Part shown: positions 1 through 6,434 of the stretch, one piece after another | How the letters are laid out: each line of letters opens with the position of its first letter | How positions within the stretch are numbered: the stretch's first letter is position 1 | Origin: a virus | IMG/VR virus record: IMGVR_UViG_3300044634_000089 | Coordinates: 1 to 22,206 of that record | Direction: 5' to 3' (one strand) | Length of the DNA: 22,206 nucleotides | Made by a program: the position numbers and the translations under genes | Notes under the pieces: generated by a model | What the model saw: only the letters and a program-made list of their open reading frames with translations | The model's database searches: none | What the model was told of the DNA's origin: nothing

Positions 1-779
1 GAGTAGTTGTTATTGCGGACTTGCACTTAGGTGCTTATATTGACGGGCTGGTGAACACAAAAGATTACTCTATTCCAATCCTGATAGAATACTTAGGGGA
101 GATTGTAGATAAGGTCAATCGAATGAACTATAAAGAGGTTCACGTATTATTCTTGGGCGATATGATAGAGAGCTTTACGGGGCTAAACCACAAGAATTCC
201 TGGAAAGGACTTCAGAAAGGAATGATAGGAGCGGAGGTTATTAAATTCTCGGTTAATGTATTGCATGAGAAATTGCTATCCAAGATTAACAATCTAAAGA
301 ACGTAAAACTTGTCGCAGGTAATCACGACCGATTGACATCGGATAAGAACGAGGACACTGACGGAGGGGCTTGCGACTTGATAGCTTTTGGGTTAGAACT
401 AAGGGGATACAATGTGGAGTTTCACCCGACAGTTATTTCGGCTGAGATTGACGGTATAAATTACATTTTACTTCACGGACACAAGGGCATCTCAAAAAAA
501 GCAACGAAGGACTTGTGTTGGGACTTTGGTAAGAAAGGGATGTATAACGTTATATTGGAGGGGCACTTGCACTCTATTATTCAAAAACTGAGCGTTAATT
601 TGAAAGGCAAATTTAACATCATAAAGGACGACAGTGTGGACCACATTCGTATGAACGCAAGGAGTTTGTTTACGGGCAACGGGTTCAGTGAAGACTTGGG
701 CTACACATCGAACGCTGGGTTCTCCATTATAACTAACAATGGCAAAGGTCTGCCGAACATTAATAATATTTTGTTATGA
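1..779 (+). CDS. Calcineurin-like metallophosphoesterase (5' end outside window)
   Basis: The reading frame is open from the first base, and the frame before the first possible start (TTG at 21) reads VVVIADLHLG. That is the first metal-binding motif (DxH), so the true start lies upstream and the gene is cut by the window edge. Further motifs of the calcineurin-like phosphoesterase family follow in order: GDMIE near bases 156-170, GNHD at 318-329, HGH around 474, and GHLH about 80 bases later. These residues bind the two metal ions that hydrolyse phosphodiester or phosphomonoester bonds. Phage members of this family are usually nucleases (SbcD-like) or small phosphoesterases of DNA metabolism; the substrate cannot be told here. 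The stop overlaps the next ATG (ATGA), so the two genes are probably translationally coupled. Confidence 0.85.
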   Translation, partial: VVVIADLHLGAYIDGLVNTKDYSIPILIEYLGEIVDKVNRMNYKEVHVLFLGDMIESFTGLNHKNSWKGLQKGMIGAEVIKFSVNVLHEKLLSKINNLKNVKLVAGNHDRLTSDKNEDTDGGACDLIAFGLELRGYNVEFHPTVISAEIDGINYILLHGHKGISKKATKDLCWDFGKKGMYNVILEGHLHSIIQKLSVNLKGKFNIIKDDSVDHIRMNARSLFTGNGFSEDLGYTSNAGFSIITNNGKGLPNINNILL

Positions 780-1213
780 AAGCAAGTGAATTAAGGATTG
801 GGAATTGGTTAAACCATAAAGACGATTGGAGTTATAGACAATCGGAACAAGATTTCAAAGAATTTAATTTTCAATGGAATGAGTATGATTGGTACGCTTT
901 AGGAGAATGTAGAATTAGCCTGAATGTATTAGGGTTTATTCCCCTTACAGAAGAATGGCTTGTAAAATTCGGTTTTGAAAAAGTAATATATGAGTCTGAC
1001 GAAACTGGATATGGTACTGATTATGAGTTAGACATAAATGGAGTTGGGTGCATTAGTTACTCAGATGATTTCTCTTGTGCTTTATTTGGCTCAAAAGAAT
1101 CGAGCAAACATGAGTTAGGATTTTTGCCTAATTGGGACAATTGCAAGCACGTACATTCTCTTCAGAATTTATATTTTGCATTGACAGGTGAGGAATTAAA
1201 AATAAAAGAATAA
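776..1213 (+). CDS. Conserved Bacteroidota phage protein (RIGN type), function unknown
   Basis: This 145-residue protein begins with ELRIGNW, has PLTEEWLVKFGFEK in its middle and ends with LQNLYFALTGEEL. I recognise this arrangement as a small protein common in Bacteroidota phages and mobile elements, but I know of no established function. It is rich in Trp, Tyr and acidic residues and has no signal peptide or membrane segment, so it is probably a soluble cytoplasmic protein made early in infection. It overlaps the phosphoesterase gene by four bases at its start and shares one base (TAATG) with the next gene, which places it inside a coupled operon. The family recognition is from memory and not tested by search. 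Confidence 0.75.
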   Translation: MKASELRIGNWLNHKDDWSYRQSEQDFKEFNFQWNEYDWYALGECRISLNVLGFIPLTEEWLVKFGFEKVIYESDETGYGTDYELDINGVGCISYSDDFSCALFGSKESSKHELGFLPNWDNCKHVHSLQNLYFALTGEELKIKE

Positions 1214-1425
1214 TGAGCGAGTTATCAAAACATTACGACAATACACACGGCAGTCTGTATTTGTTTGCGGAGAGACATCAGTTAAACGCCTGGGAGTTCG
1301 ATATTTTGAAACGTGTGATAAGATGTCGAAAGAAAGGGGAGTGGTTCAAGGACTTAATAAAAACGAAAGAGGTGATTGATTTGTACTTGCAGGAGTACGA
1401 AGAAACTCAACAATCTGTAAAGTAA
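1213..1425 (+). CDS. DUF3310-like small phage protein
   Basis: This is a 70-residue protein. Its core, WEFDILKRVIRCRKKGE followed by a DLIKTKEVIDLYLQEY helix, resembles DUF3310, the domain also found at the C-terminal end of the T7 gp1.7 nucleotide kinase. In that family the pattern is a hydrophobic helix, an R..KKG turn and a DL.K...Y helix. I see no kinase motif, so this is at most the stand-alone small domain, whose role is not known. The start shares one base with the preceding stop (TAATG). The assignment is a recollection of a pattern in a short protein and may be wrong; the coding status itself is well supported by the overlap arrangement. Confidence 0.6.
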   Translation: MSELSKHYDNTHGSLYLFAERHQLNAWEFDILKRVIRCRKKGEWFKDLIKTKEVIDLYLQEYEETQQSVK

Positions 1426-1449
1426 AAACCATATAATCTGTAAAATAAA
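1412..1449 (+). repeat. Two direct repeats just upstream of groEL
   Basis: AATCTGTAAAGTAAA (1412-1426) and AATCTGTAAAATAAA (1435-1449) match at 14 of 15 bases and are offset by 23 bases, about two helical turns. The second copy ends eight bases before the GroEL ATG. No TAnnTTTG element is seen in the gap. The repeats could be a regulator site or an A-rich translation enhancer duplicated by chance. Confidence 0.45.
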
Positions 1450-1457
1450 CAAATAAA

Positions 1458-3050
1458 ATGATAGTAAAAGAAGTATTCTTAAAAGATGAAGGACAGGCGA
1501 AATTAAGGTCTGGCATTAAGAAGATTGCGGGAGCAGTCAAATCGACATTAGGTCCATCGGGACAGACGGTGTTATTGGAGTCTGAAAATCATACGAGAGG
1601 ACTGACGGTGACAAAGGACGGAGTGACAATTGCTCGTTCGATTAATCTGTTCGACCCGATTGAGAACTTGGCAGTTCAGTTGATGAAACAAGCGGCCGAC
1701 CAAACGGCAGTAGCAGCAGGAGACGGCACAACAACTGCGGTAGTCCTAACGGAAGCAATAATTGACGCTTTTCAGGAGCTTGATTTTGACAAGTACAACA
1801 AGACGGAAGTTATTCGTGGAGTAAATGCAATTACTGATGACATCGTTAAATTGCTCGATTCAATGTCTAGGAAGGTCTCTAAGCGTACTTTAGTCGATGT
1901 AGCTACAATTTCAGCCAACAACGATAAAGAGCTCGGTAAACTTATCGCTGACACGTTCAAGAAAGTTGACTTGGTTACGGTAGAGAACTCGTCAAATGCG
2001 TCAACCTACAATGAGATTATCTCAGGTATGCGAATTGACAGAGGATGGACAAGTAAGTATTTCGTTAATAACGAAAAGACTGAAGAGTGTGTGTTCGAAA
2101 ATCCGTACATCTTACTGACCGACATTGAGATTAACAACTTGACATTACTTGAGGAAACTCTAGCTCACGTTATCAGAGAACAAAAGCCATTATTGATTAT
2201 TGGTAATTTGTCACCTAATGCGTTGAATACATTAAATATGAATGTCGCAAGGAAAGTAATTAAAGCGTGTCATATTATCCCACCGTCATTTGGTTACAGA
2301 CAGAAAGATTTAATGTTTGATTTGTCGGTAGCTTTAGGTGCTAAATACATCTCTGAGTCTATTGGTGATAATTTATACACATTGACACCACTTGATTTAG
2401 GGCAGGCTGCAAAAGTAATTGTTAGCAAGGAGTCAACGATTATTATGCGTAATGATAATACAGATGAGGCAGTTGAGAAACACTTAGCTGATTTGAAATC
2501 AATGGAATCTGAAAGCATGGACGCAACAGATAAAAAATTCTTGAACGAGCGAATTGCTGGTATCAGTAAAGGAGTTGGTATCATTTATGTTGGTGGTAAC
2601 TCAGATATTGAGCAGAAAGAAAAATACGACCGAGTGGATGATGCGGTGAGAGCAGTAGCAGCAGCAGTTGAAGATGGTATTTTGCCTGGTGGTGGAATTG
2701 CATTGGCAAACTGTGCGGACGCTATCTCAGACAGATATTCTGACAACAAATCGCAAAACTTTATGGCAGCCGTTAGCATTTTAACGAATGCTTTGATTGT
2801 ACCATTTACGCAAATCATGTTGAACGCAGGGGAAGACCCAAAGGCAATCGGTAAGGAGATACTTGAGAAGCACGATTTGTTTTTCGGGTATGACGCTAAG
2901 AACAGAGTCTTTGGAGACTTGATGAAGTTAGGTGTAGTTGACCCAACAAAAGTAACTAAGAGTGCATTAATTAACGCTGTGTCTGTAGCTACAACAATTG
3001 TAAGCACTGAGGCAATAGTAACAAATATGAGAGATGAAAGCAGTAAATAA
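1458..3050 (+). CDS. groEL: Phage-encoded chaperonin GroEL (Cpn60)
   Basis: This 530-residue protein is collinear with bacterial GroEL over nearly its whole length. The ATP site is intact: TKDGV with D54, GDGTTTA with D89, and VDDA with D395, matching D52, D87 and D398 of E. coli GroEL. Apical-domain signatures are present but altered: the usual PGFGDRR reads PSFGYRQ (277-282 region), and the groove residues matching V263/V264 appear as N260 and M261, while W197, Y201 and F202 match Y199, Y203 and F204. The C-terminal GGM tail is absent; the protein ends at NMRDESSK. It should form a ring that folds proteins in the cytoplasm with its co-chaperonin, which is encoded directly after it. The ATG at 1458 follows an A-rich leader. 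A plausible client is a phage virion protein, which is inference. Confidence 0.95.
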   Translation: MIVKEVFLKDEGQAKLRSGIKKIAGAVKSTLGPSGQTVLLESENHTRGLTVTKDGVTIARSINLFDPIENLAVQLMKQAADQTAVAAGDGTTTAVVLTEAIIDAFQELDFDKYNKTEVIRGVNAITDDIVKLLDSMSRKVSKRTLVDVATISANNDKELGKLIADTFKKVDLVTVENSSNASTYNEIISGMRIDRGWTSKYFVNNEKTEECVFENPYILLTDIEINNLTLLEETLAHVIREQKPLLIIGNLSPNALNTLNMNVARKVIKACHIIPPSFGYRQKDLMFDLSVALGAKYISESIGDNLYTLTPLDLGQAAKVIVSKESTIIMRNDNTDEAVEKHLADLKSMESESMDATDKKFLNERIAGISKGVGIIYVGGNSDIEQKEKYDRVDDAVRAVAAAVEDGILPGGGIALANCADAISDRYSDNKSQNFMAAVSILTNALIVPFTQIMLNAGEDPKAIGKEILEKHDLFFGYDAKNRVFGDLMKLGVVDPTKVTKSALINAVSVATTIVSTEAIVTNMRDESSK

Positions 3051-3294
3051 ATTTTTGTTGGTTAATAAGATTGTCGAGGAGAAGAAAGGCTCCTCGGGTC
3101 TTATTTTAACGGGAGATGACGTTAATAAGAATAGATATCAGAACGGCATTGTTTGTGAGGCGGTTGGTAATTTGGTTGACTTTGTGAAAGAGGGCGACAA
3201 GATTATGTTCGACCAAGCGAACTCGCATGAGGTGATGATTGACGGAACGATGTACACGGTCATTCAGGAGCGTGATGTAGTGGCAGTATTGTAA
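3034..3294 (+). CDS. groES: Phage-encoded co-chaperonin GroES (Cpn10)
   Basis: This 86-residue protein has the GroES plan. A first beta strand (KFLLVNKI) is followed by a mobile loop with SGLILTG at 21-27, where LIL replaces the usual IVL tripeptide that docks on GroEL. Then come NGIVCEAVG, a KEGDKIMF strand (GroES: KVGDIVIF) and a C-terminal strand RDVVAVL. It is about ten residues shorter than E. coli GroES, mainly in the roof loop. It would cap the phage (or host) GroEL ring. The start lies inside the end of groEL, a 17-base overlap in another frame that suggests translational coupling. The order groEL-groES is the reverse of the standard bacterial operon. A strong hairpin terminator follows the stop. 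Confidence 0.93.
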   Translation: MKAVNKFLLVNKIVEEKKGSSGLILTGDDVNKNRYQNGIVCEAVGNLVDFVKEGDKIMFDQANSHEVMIDGTMYTVIQERDVVAVL

Positions 3295-3303
3295 AGTAAA
3301 AAG

Positions 3304-3329
3304 AAACCCAGATTATAAGTCTGGGTTTT
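3304..3329. terminator. Bidirectional hairpin terminator between convergent genes
   Basis: AAACCCAGA (3304-3312), a seven-base loop and TCTGGGTTT (3320-3328) form a perfect nine-pair stem with A and T runs on its two sides, so it can stop transcription from either strand. It ends the chaperonin operon on the + strand. On the - strand it overlaps the stop codon of the winged-helix-like gene, whose TAA (3313-3315) lies in the loop. Confidence 0.85.
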
Positions 3330-3819
3330 CTCGTTTTATCTTGTTCTCTCTAATTTTTTTGTTCATGTCCTTGATTGACATAGCGGTCACTTTATCGGTA
3401 TATCGCTCACGCTTAAAGATAGGATTGTTTCTCGGCATCTCCGCTAGTTCTTCCTCACCGTTAAGCACTTTATAGATTTTGGTAATCATAAGTCTAGCAT
3501 TCCTAGTCAACTCATATCTAGGATAGTCGCCATTTCTTGACCAACCTTTGTACCATGCGTGGATATAACCCTCTTTCTTCATTCTTGTAAAACGACCTGG
3601 TTCCCATCCGAATATATTACCGTACTTTTGAAAGTCAGTATAAAAGAAAAGCCCTTCGGAATAAAGAAAGAATAGCATATCTAAATCTTGCTGAGATATA
3701 CCGTATTTCATAGTTGCCCACCGCATAACAATCTTGTGATATTTCAGGTAGTCATATTTAGGTTCTCTCCGTATGTACGTCCTAATTAATTTTTTAACAA
3801 CTTTTTTTGGTTTGCCCAT
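3313..3819 (-). CDS. Winged-helix-like phage protein, possible regulator
   Basis: This is the only leftward gene in the window: 168 residues, strongly basic at both ends. The centre (about residues 35-120) reads as a winged-helix fold of the kind seen in MarR-like proteins: a helix (QQDLDMLFFLYSEG), a second helix, a GWEPGRFTRMKKEGYI recognition-type helix, a basic wing with WSRNGDYPRYELT, and a final helix RLMITKIYKVLNG. Similar proteins are common in Bacteroidota phages as far as I recall. A DNA-binding regulatory role is inferred from the fold, from its opposite orientation and from the palindrome in its promoter region. The ATG at 3819 is preceded by a good - strand promoter. An alternative is a structural DNA-binding protein. 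Confidence 0.75.
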   Translation of the reverse strand: MGKPKKVVKKLIRTYIRREPKYDYLKYHKIVMRWATMKYGISQQDLDMLFFLYSEGLFFYTDFQKYGNIFGWEPGRFTRMKKEGYIHAWYKGWSRNGDYPRYELTRNARLMITKIYKVLNGEEELAEMPRNNPIFKRERYTDKVTAMSIKDMNKKIRENKIKRENPDL

Positions 3820-3848
3820 TTGATTTTAATTATTTAATTCAAAATTAC

Positions 3849-3856
3849 TATATTTG
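3849..3856 (+). promoter_or_regulatory. Promoter -7 element, rightward from the divergent region
   Basis: TATATTTG fits TAnnTTTG exactly. It sits one base from the opposing - strand -7 element. The nearest TTG (3820-3822) is 26 bases upstream, further than usual, so the promoter may be weak or need an activator. Predicted initiation falls close to the ATG at 3865, which would make that transcript nearly leaderless. Confidence 0.5.
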
Positions 3857-3870
3857 CATGAGATATGCAA
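3854..3870. promoter_or_regulatory. Operator-like palindrome in the divergent promoter
   Basis: TTGCAT (3854-3859), five bases, then ATGCAA (3865-3870) is a perfect inverted repeat. Its left arm overlaps the rightward -7 element and its right arm overlaps the leftward -33 TTG. A dimer bound here would block both promoters. The adjacent winged-helix-like protein is the obvious candidate binder, by inference. Confidence 0.45.
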
Positions 3871-4071
3871 GTTCGGATATTAAAAGCTCATAAGGGCATC
3901 GGTGACAGTATCGAGGCAGCAATAAAAGTTGCTAAAATTGATAAAGTAGTTGGTGCAATTACAAGTGCAGTCGGAATACAAGACTGCGGATGTGATAAAC
4001 GAAAAGAGAAATTAAATAATCCTGACTTGTTGATAAATAAAATATTCTATGGGCAAGAGTCAATCGTCTAA
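3865..4071 (+). CDS. Small conserved phage protein with CGC-D-KRKEKLN motif
   Basis: This 68-residue protein has two parts. A helical stretch, GIGDSIEAAIKVAKIDKVVGAITSAVG, is followed by DCGCDKRKEKLN and a short hydrophobic tail. The G-GD-I ... CGC-KR-EKLN pattern is familiar from small proteins of Bacteroidota phages, often near packaging and virion genes; no function is established to my knowledge. The two cysteines could bind metal or form a disulphide, but two alone do not define a zinc site. The ATG at 3865 is chosen because another ATG seven bases upstream is in a frame that stops after 11 codons. It overlaps the next gene by 23 bases. Confidence 0.7.
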   Translation: MQVRILKAHKGIGDSIEAAIKVAKIDKVVGAITSAVGIQDCGCDKRKEKLNNPDLLINKIFYGQESIV

Positions 4072-4309
4072 GTATTACGCAGAAAATCCTGAAGCAGCGG
4101 CTAAAAAAAGGGCATATCAGCGTGATTACAATAAGAAGCCAGGACAGTCGGAATATCGTTCTGAATTAAATACTGAAAGACGTAAGAGAGGTATTTATGG
4201 CAAGGGTGGTCCTGATATGTCGCATACAAAGAAAGGAACGTTGGTCGCTGAGTCGCCATCAAAGAATAGAGCACGAAATGGTGCAAATGGAAAGAGTACT
4301 AAAAAATAG
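4049..4309 (+). CDS. Small basic phage protein, probably nucleic-acid binding
   Basis: This 86-residue protein is very rich in Lys, Arg, Asn and Gly. The pattern runs YYAENPEAAAKKRAYQRDY, then ELNTERRKRGIYG, then DMSHTKKG and NRARNGANGKSTKK. It is recognisable as a phage family that often lies near structural genes. Its architecture is reminiscent of degenerate small HNH-type proteins, but the histidine and asparagine pattern of an active HNH nuclease is not complete here, so no enzymatic activity is claimed. The high charge suggests it binds DNA, perhaps inside the capsid. The start overlaps the preceding gene by 23 bases, and the next gene begins six bases after its stop. Confidence 0.75.
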   Translation: MGKSQSSKYYAENPEAAAKKRAYQRDYNKKPGQSEYRSELNTERRKRGIYGKGGPDMSHTKKGTLVAESPSKNRARNGANGKSTKK

Positions 4310-4315
4310 AAAGAT

Positions 4316-4579
4316 ATGAGCAATTTAAAATTACAAGTAGGACGAGCATTGGCTGTTATACCAAATGATGATGAAGATATTTATTTCGTTGGTTCGGAAG
4401 CTGAGAAAGTTATACCTGCCGTTCTTTACGTTGGAGTAGGGGGCAACTTGAGAGTACTTACAGCTGGAGGAGATGACGTTGTTTTTTACAACTTAAATGA
4501 CGGTGTATTCTTGCCTGTCAATGTAATAAGAGTTTTTGCGGAAGACACTACTGCTGACAGTATTGTAGCACTTTGGTAA
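4316..4579 (+). CDS. Small conserved virion-type protein (spike/decoration-like)
   Basis: This 87-residue, beta-rich protein has the sequence landmarks LYVGVGGNLRVLTAGGDDVVFYNL, GVFLPVNVIRV and a closing TTADSIVALW. This pattern is shared by small phage proteins that commonly neighbour tail or capsid genes and are thought to be virion components. I do not know of an assigned function for the family. It has no signal sequence or membrane segment. The gene sits two bases upstream of the adhesin gene, which fits a part in the host-contact apparatus, but this is inferred from position. Confidence 0.75.
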   Translation: MSNLKLQVGRALAVIPNDDEDIYFVGSEAEKVIPAVLYVGVGGNLRVLTAGGDDVVFYNLNDGVFLPVNVIRVFAEDTTADSIVALW

Positions 4580-4580
4580 T

Positions 4581-5387
4581 ATGTCGTTACAGATATCCAT
4601 ATCAAATGTTATAGGTAATCCTGACCTTCGGGAGACACCTCCTGTAACAAATACTCCGTTCATATCTGAGTGGAAGACGACAGCTATTGACGAAACTATA
4701 ACCCTGCCATATCAAACAAATGGCGGTTATAACGGAACAATTGATTGGGGTGACGGAGAAACATCTGTAAATAAGTATGGAAATAGAACTCATACTTATA
4801 AGTTTCCTGGGACATATACGATTACAATAAGTGGTAAAGTTAGAATATTTAGATTTTCAAATGCTGGTGATAAAGATAAATTATACCGTATTTTTCAATG
4901 GGGTAGTCAATTTGATATTGGAGTAGGTGGAGCACATTTTCATGGTTGCTCAAATCTTGATTTATCAGAAGTAGTAGATGTACTTATATTATATAGACCA
5001 AATCAATTATCTAATACTAGGAATTTTAATAATATGTTTAGAGATTGTACTGCTCTAACAACAATCAATAGATTTGACGAATGGGACACATCTAGGATTA
5101 TTTTCATGGAGGGTTGTTTCAGAAGTGCTACCTTGTTCAATCAAGATATTGGAGATTTAAACATTAGCAACGTAACAAATTTCACAAACTTTATGTTGGG
5201 CAAAACAGATTCTGATTTCTCAACAGCAAATTATGACGCTTTGTTAATAGGTTGGGCATCAAGACCAGTTCAACCAAACTTATCAATTAACTTTGGTACA
5301 ATTAAAAGAACAGCTGCATCAACGGCAGCAAAATCAGTATTAACAAGTGCTCCAAATAATTGGACAATAGTAGATGGAGGGATATGA
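4581..5387 (+). CDS. PKD plus BspA-type repeat (DUF285) adhesin, probable receptor-binding protein
   Basis: This 268-residue protein has an N-terminal stretch of about 25 residues. It is followed by a PKD-like beta domain (about 28-95) with the typical WGDGE turn at 56-60 and HTYKFPGTYTITISG closing strands. From about 145 to 208 there are BspA-type leucine-rich units: NMFRDCTALTTIN, FDEWDTS, FRSATLFNQDIGDLNISNVTNF. The C-terminal part has a YDALLIGWA segment. The PKD and DUF285 pairing is common in secreted Bacteroidota surface proteins, where it mediates adhesion. In a phage it is best read as a fibre tip or receptor-binding protein, possibly acquired from a host surface protein. No secretion signal is seen, consistent with assembly into a virion. 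It is coupled to the next gene by an ATGA overlap. Confidence 0.8.
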   Translation: MSLQISISNVIGNPDLRETPPVTNTPFISEWKTTAIDETITLPYQTNGGYNGTIDWGDGETSVNKYGNRTHTYKFPGTYTITISGKVRIFRFSNAGDKDKLYRIFQWGSQFDIGVGGAHFHGCSNLDLSEVVDVLILYRPNQLSNTRNFNNMFRDCTALTTINRFDEWDTSRIIFMEGCFRSATLFNQDIGDLNISNVTNFTNFMLGKTDSDFSTANYDALLIGWASRPVQPNLSINFGTIKRTAASTAAKSVLTSAPNNWTIVDGGI

Positions 5388-5551
5388 GATATTTTTTAGC
5401 ACATAATGGGATTGACGTTTTTTGTTGCGGACAATTAGAGGAAGGTTCAGAGGTCGTAACAGGTCAACCACATTTAGAGTTCTTTGATGAATTAGAAGGA
5501 CTGACGGACAGATTAGCTGAGTATGGACAAGAAAAACCTGAAGAAATTTAA
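5384..5551 (+). CDS. Small protein coupled to the adhesin gene
   Basis: This is a 55-residue acidic protein starting MRYFLAHNGIDVFCCGQLEEG. The ATG at 5384 overlaps the adhesin stop as ATGA, a better start than the in-frame ATG at 5360 inside the adhesin gene. Small proteins of this look (aromatic start, G-LE-G, TGQPHLE) follow tail fibre genes in several Bacteroidota phages, as I recall. A fibre assembly factor or a short tail component is plausible, but there is no motif that proves it. The coding call rests on the overlap arrangement and on the familiar pattern. Confidence 0.6.
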   Translation: MRYFLAHNGIDVFCCGQLEEGSEVVTGQPHLEFFDELEGLTDRLAEYGQEKPEEI

Positions 5552-5567
5552 TTTAAAACTTTATAAT

Positions 5568-5996
5568 ATGAAATTCTTAATATTATCTACATTACTAATT
5601 CTATGCAGTTGTACTCCACAACGTAGGTTTGAACGTTTAATTACAAGACATCCTGAATTGTTGACTACTCAATATATTGTAGTACGTGATACAATTAGAA
5701 TTACGGTCCCTGAAGTACATATTGATACAATAGTTGATAAACAAACATTAGTTGATACTATTTACTTAGAAAAAGAACAATTAAAAGTTAAAGTTTGGAT
5801 GAAAGGTGAGAAAGTTTACATACAAGGAAAGTGTGATACTGTCTACATTGACAAGGTGATAACTACAAAAGTTCCTGTAAAAATTTATGAAAAAACTCCT
5901 GTATGGAAAAAAATAATTAACTTTATCGTTACATTGATATTTATAGTTGTAATACTATATATCTTATACCGTTTAATACGTAAATACTTATTCTGA
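5568..5996 (+). CDS. Candidate unimolecular spanin (lipoprotein with C-terminal membrane anchor)
   Basis: Using the ATG at 5568 gives 142 residues with a lipoprotein signal (MKFLILSTLLILCSC; predicted lipidated C15). About 95 hydrophilic residues with repeated DTI and Val-rich strands follow. A single membrane segment at about 114-134 is then followed by a basic tail. Outer-membrane lipid anchor plus inner-membrane anchor in one chain is the layout of a u-spanin such as T1 gp11, which joins and fuses the two membranes in the last step of lysis. An in-frame ATG at 5523 would put 15 mostly charged residues before the signal, which is unlikely. The holin starts at the last base of the stop and the endolysin lies 0.9 kb on, so the lysis context supports the call. 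Confidence 0.75.
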   Translation: MKFLILSTLLILCSCTPQRRFERLITRHPELLTTQYIVVRDTIRITVPEVHIDTIVDKQTLVDTIYLEKEQLKVKVWMKGEKVYIQGKCDTVYIDKVITTKVPVKIYEKTPVWKKIINFIVTLIFIVVILYILYRLIRKYLF

Positions 5997-6433
5997 TGAA
6001 AACTGTCGTGTCTCCTTATTTAATTGCTTTATTTAAAGTTATTATTGTATTTTTTGCTCCTATTAAAGGAATTATAGTATTAGTTGCACTGTCAACAATA
6101 TTAGACACAGGTTTTGGTTTTTGGAAAGCCAAGCACCAAAAACAAGCAATAACATCAAAAATATGGAGACACGGATTTGTTCCTAAAGTTTTAAGTTATG
6201 TAGCAGCAGTAATGCTAGTATATACCTCAGATTACTTTATTCTAAATGAATTAATGAAATTAGTACTTAGTATTGAATTTCTAAGTACAAAGCTAATTGC
6301 ATTAGCGTTAATATCCATAGAAGTTAAAAGTATGGATGAATCATTTGTAAAAGTTAAAGGTTGGTCGTTTTTAGAAAAAATCACTAGCTATATTATAAAA
6401 GCAAAAAATATCAAAAAGCAAATCAGCGAATAA
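5996..6433 (+). CDS. Phage holin
   Basis: This 145-residue membrane protein has hydrophobic segments at about 8-24, 25-41, 65-82 and 85-108 and a basic, soluble C-terminus. The motif STILDTGFGFWKAKHQ followed by SKIWRHGFVPKVLSYV is typical of the phage holin family seen in Bacteroidota phages and prophages. A holin accumulates in the inner membrane and, at the set time, opens lesions that let the endolysin reach the peptidoglycan. It directly follows the spanin candidate (TGATG overlap), and the M15 endolysin is two genes downstream. The holin assignment is based on motif and membrane pattern plus context. Confidence 0.8.
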   Translation: MKTVVSPYLIALFKVIIVFFAPIKGIIVLVALSTILDTGFGFWKAKHQKQAITSKIWRHGFVPKVLSYVAAVMLVYTSDYFILNELMKLVLSIEFLSTKLIALALISIEVKSMDESFVKVKGWSFLEKITSYIIKAKNIKKQISE

Positions 6434-6434
6434 T

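Larger units (their letters stand above)
3840..3870 (-). promoter_or_regulatory. Promoter of the winged-helix-like gene
   Basis: Read on the - strand, TTG (3870-3868) is followed after 20 bases by TAATTTTG (3847-3840), which fits the Bacteroidota consensus TTG-N17-23-TAnnTTTG. Transcription would start near 3833, leaving a leader of about 14 bases before the ATG at 3819. Confidence 0.6.

Noticed and set aside
2585-3007. 140-codon open frame on the - strand within groEL
   Set aside because: It is a shadow of the conserved GroEL frame, with Ser- and Ala-rich unpatterned sequence and no promoter.
4049-4309. HNH endonuclease for the small basic protein
   Set aside because: It shares an overall look with degenerate small HNH-type phage proteins, but the required His/Asn catalytic pattern is incomplete.
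5523-5567. Upstream in-frame ATG for the spanin candidate
   Set aside because: It adds 15 charged residues before a clear lipoprotein signal and lies in the preceding gene; the ATG at 5568 gives a proper signal peptide.
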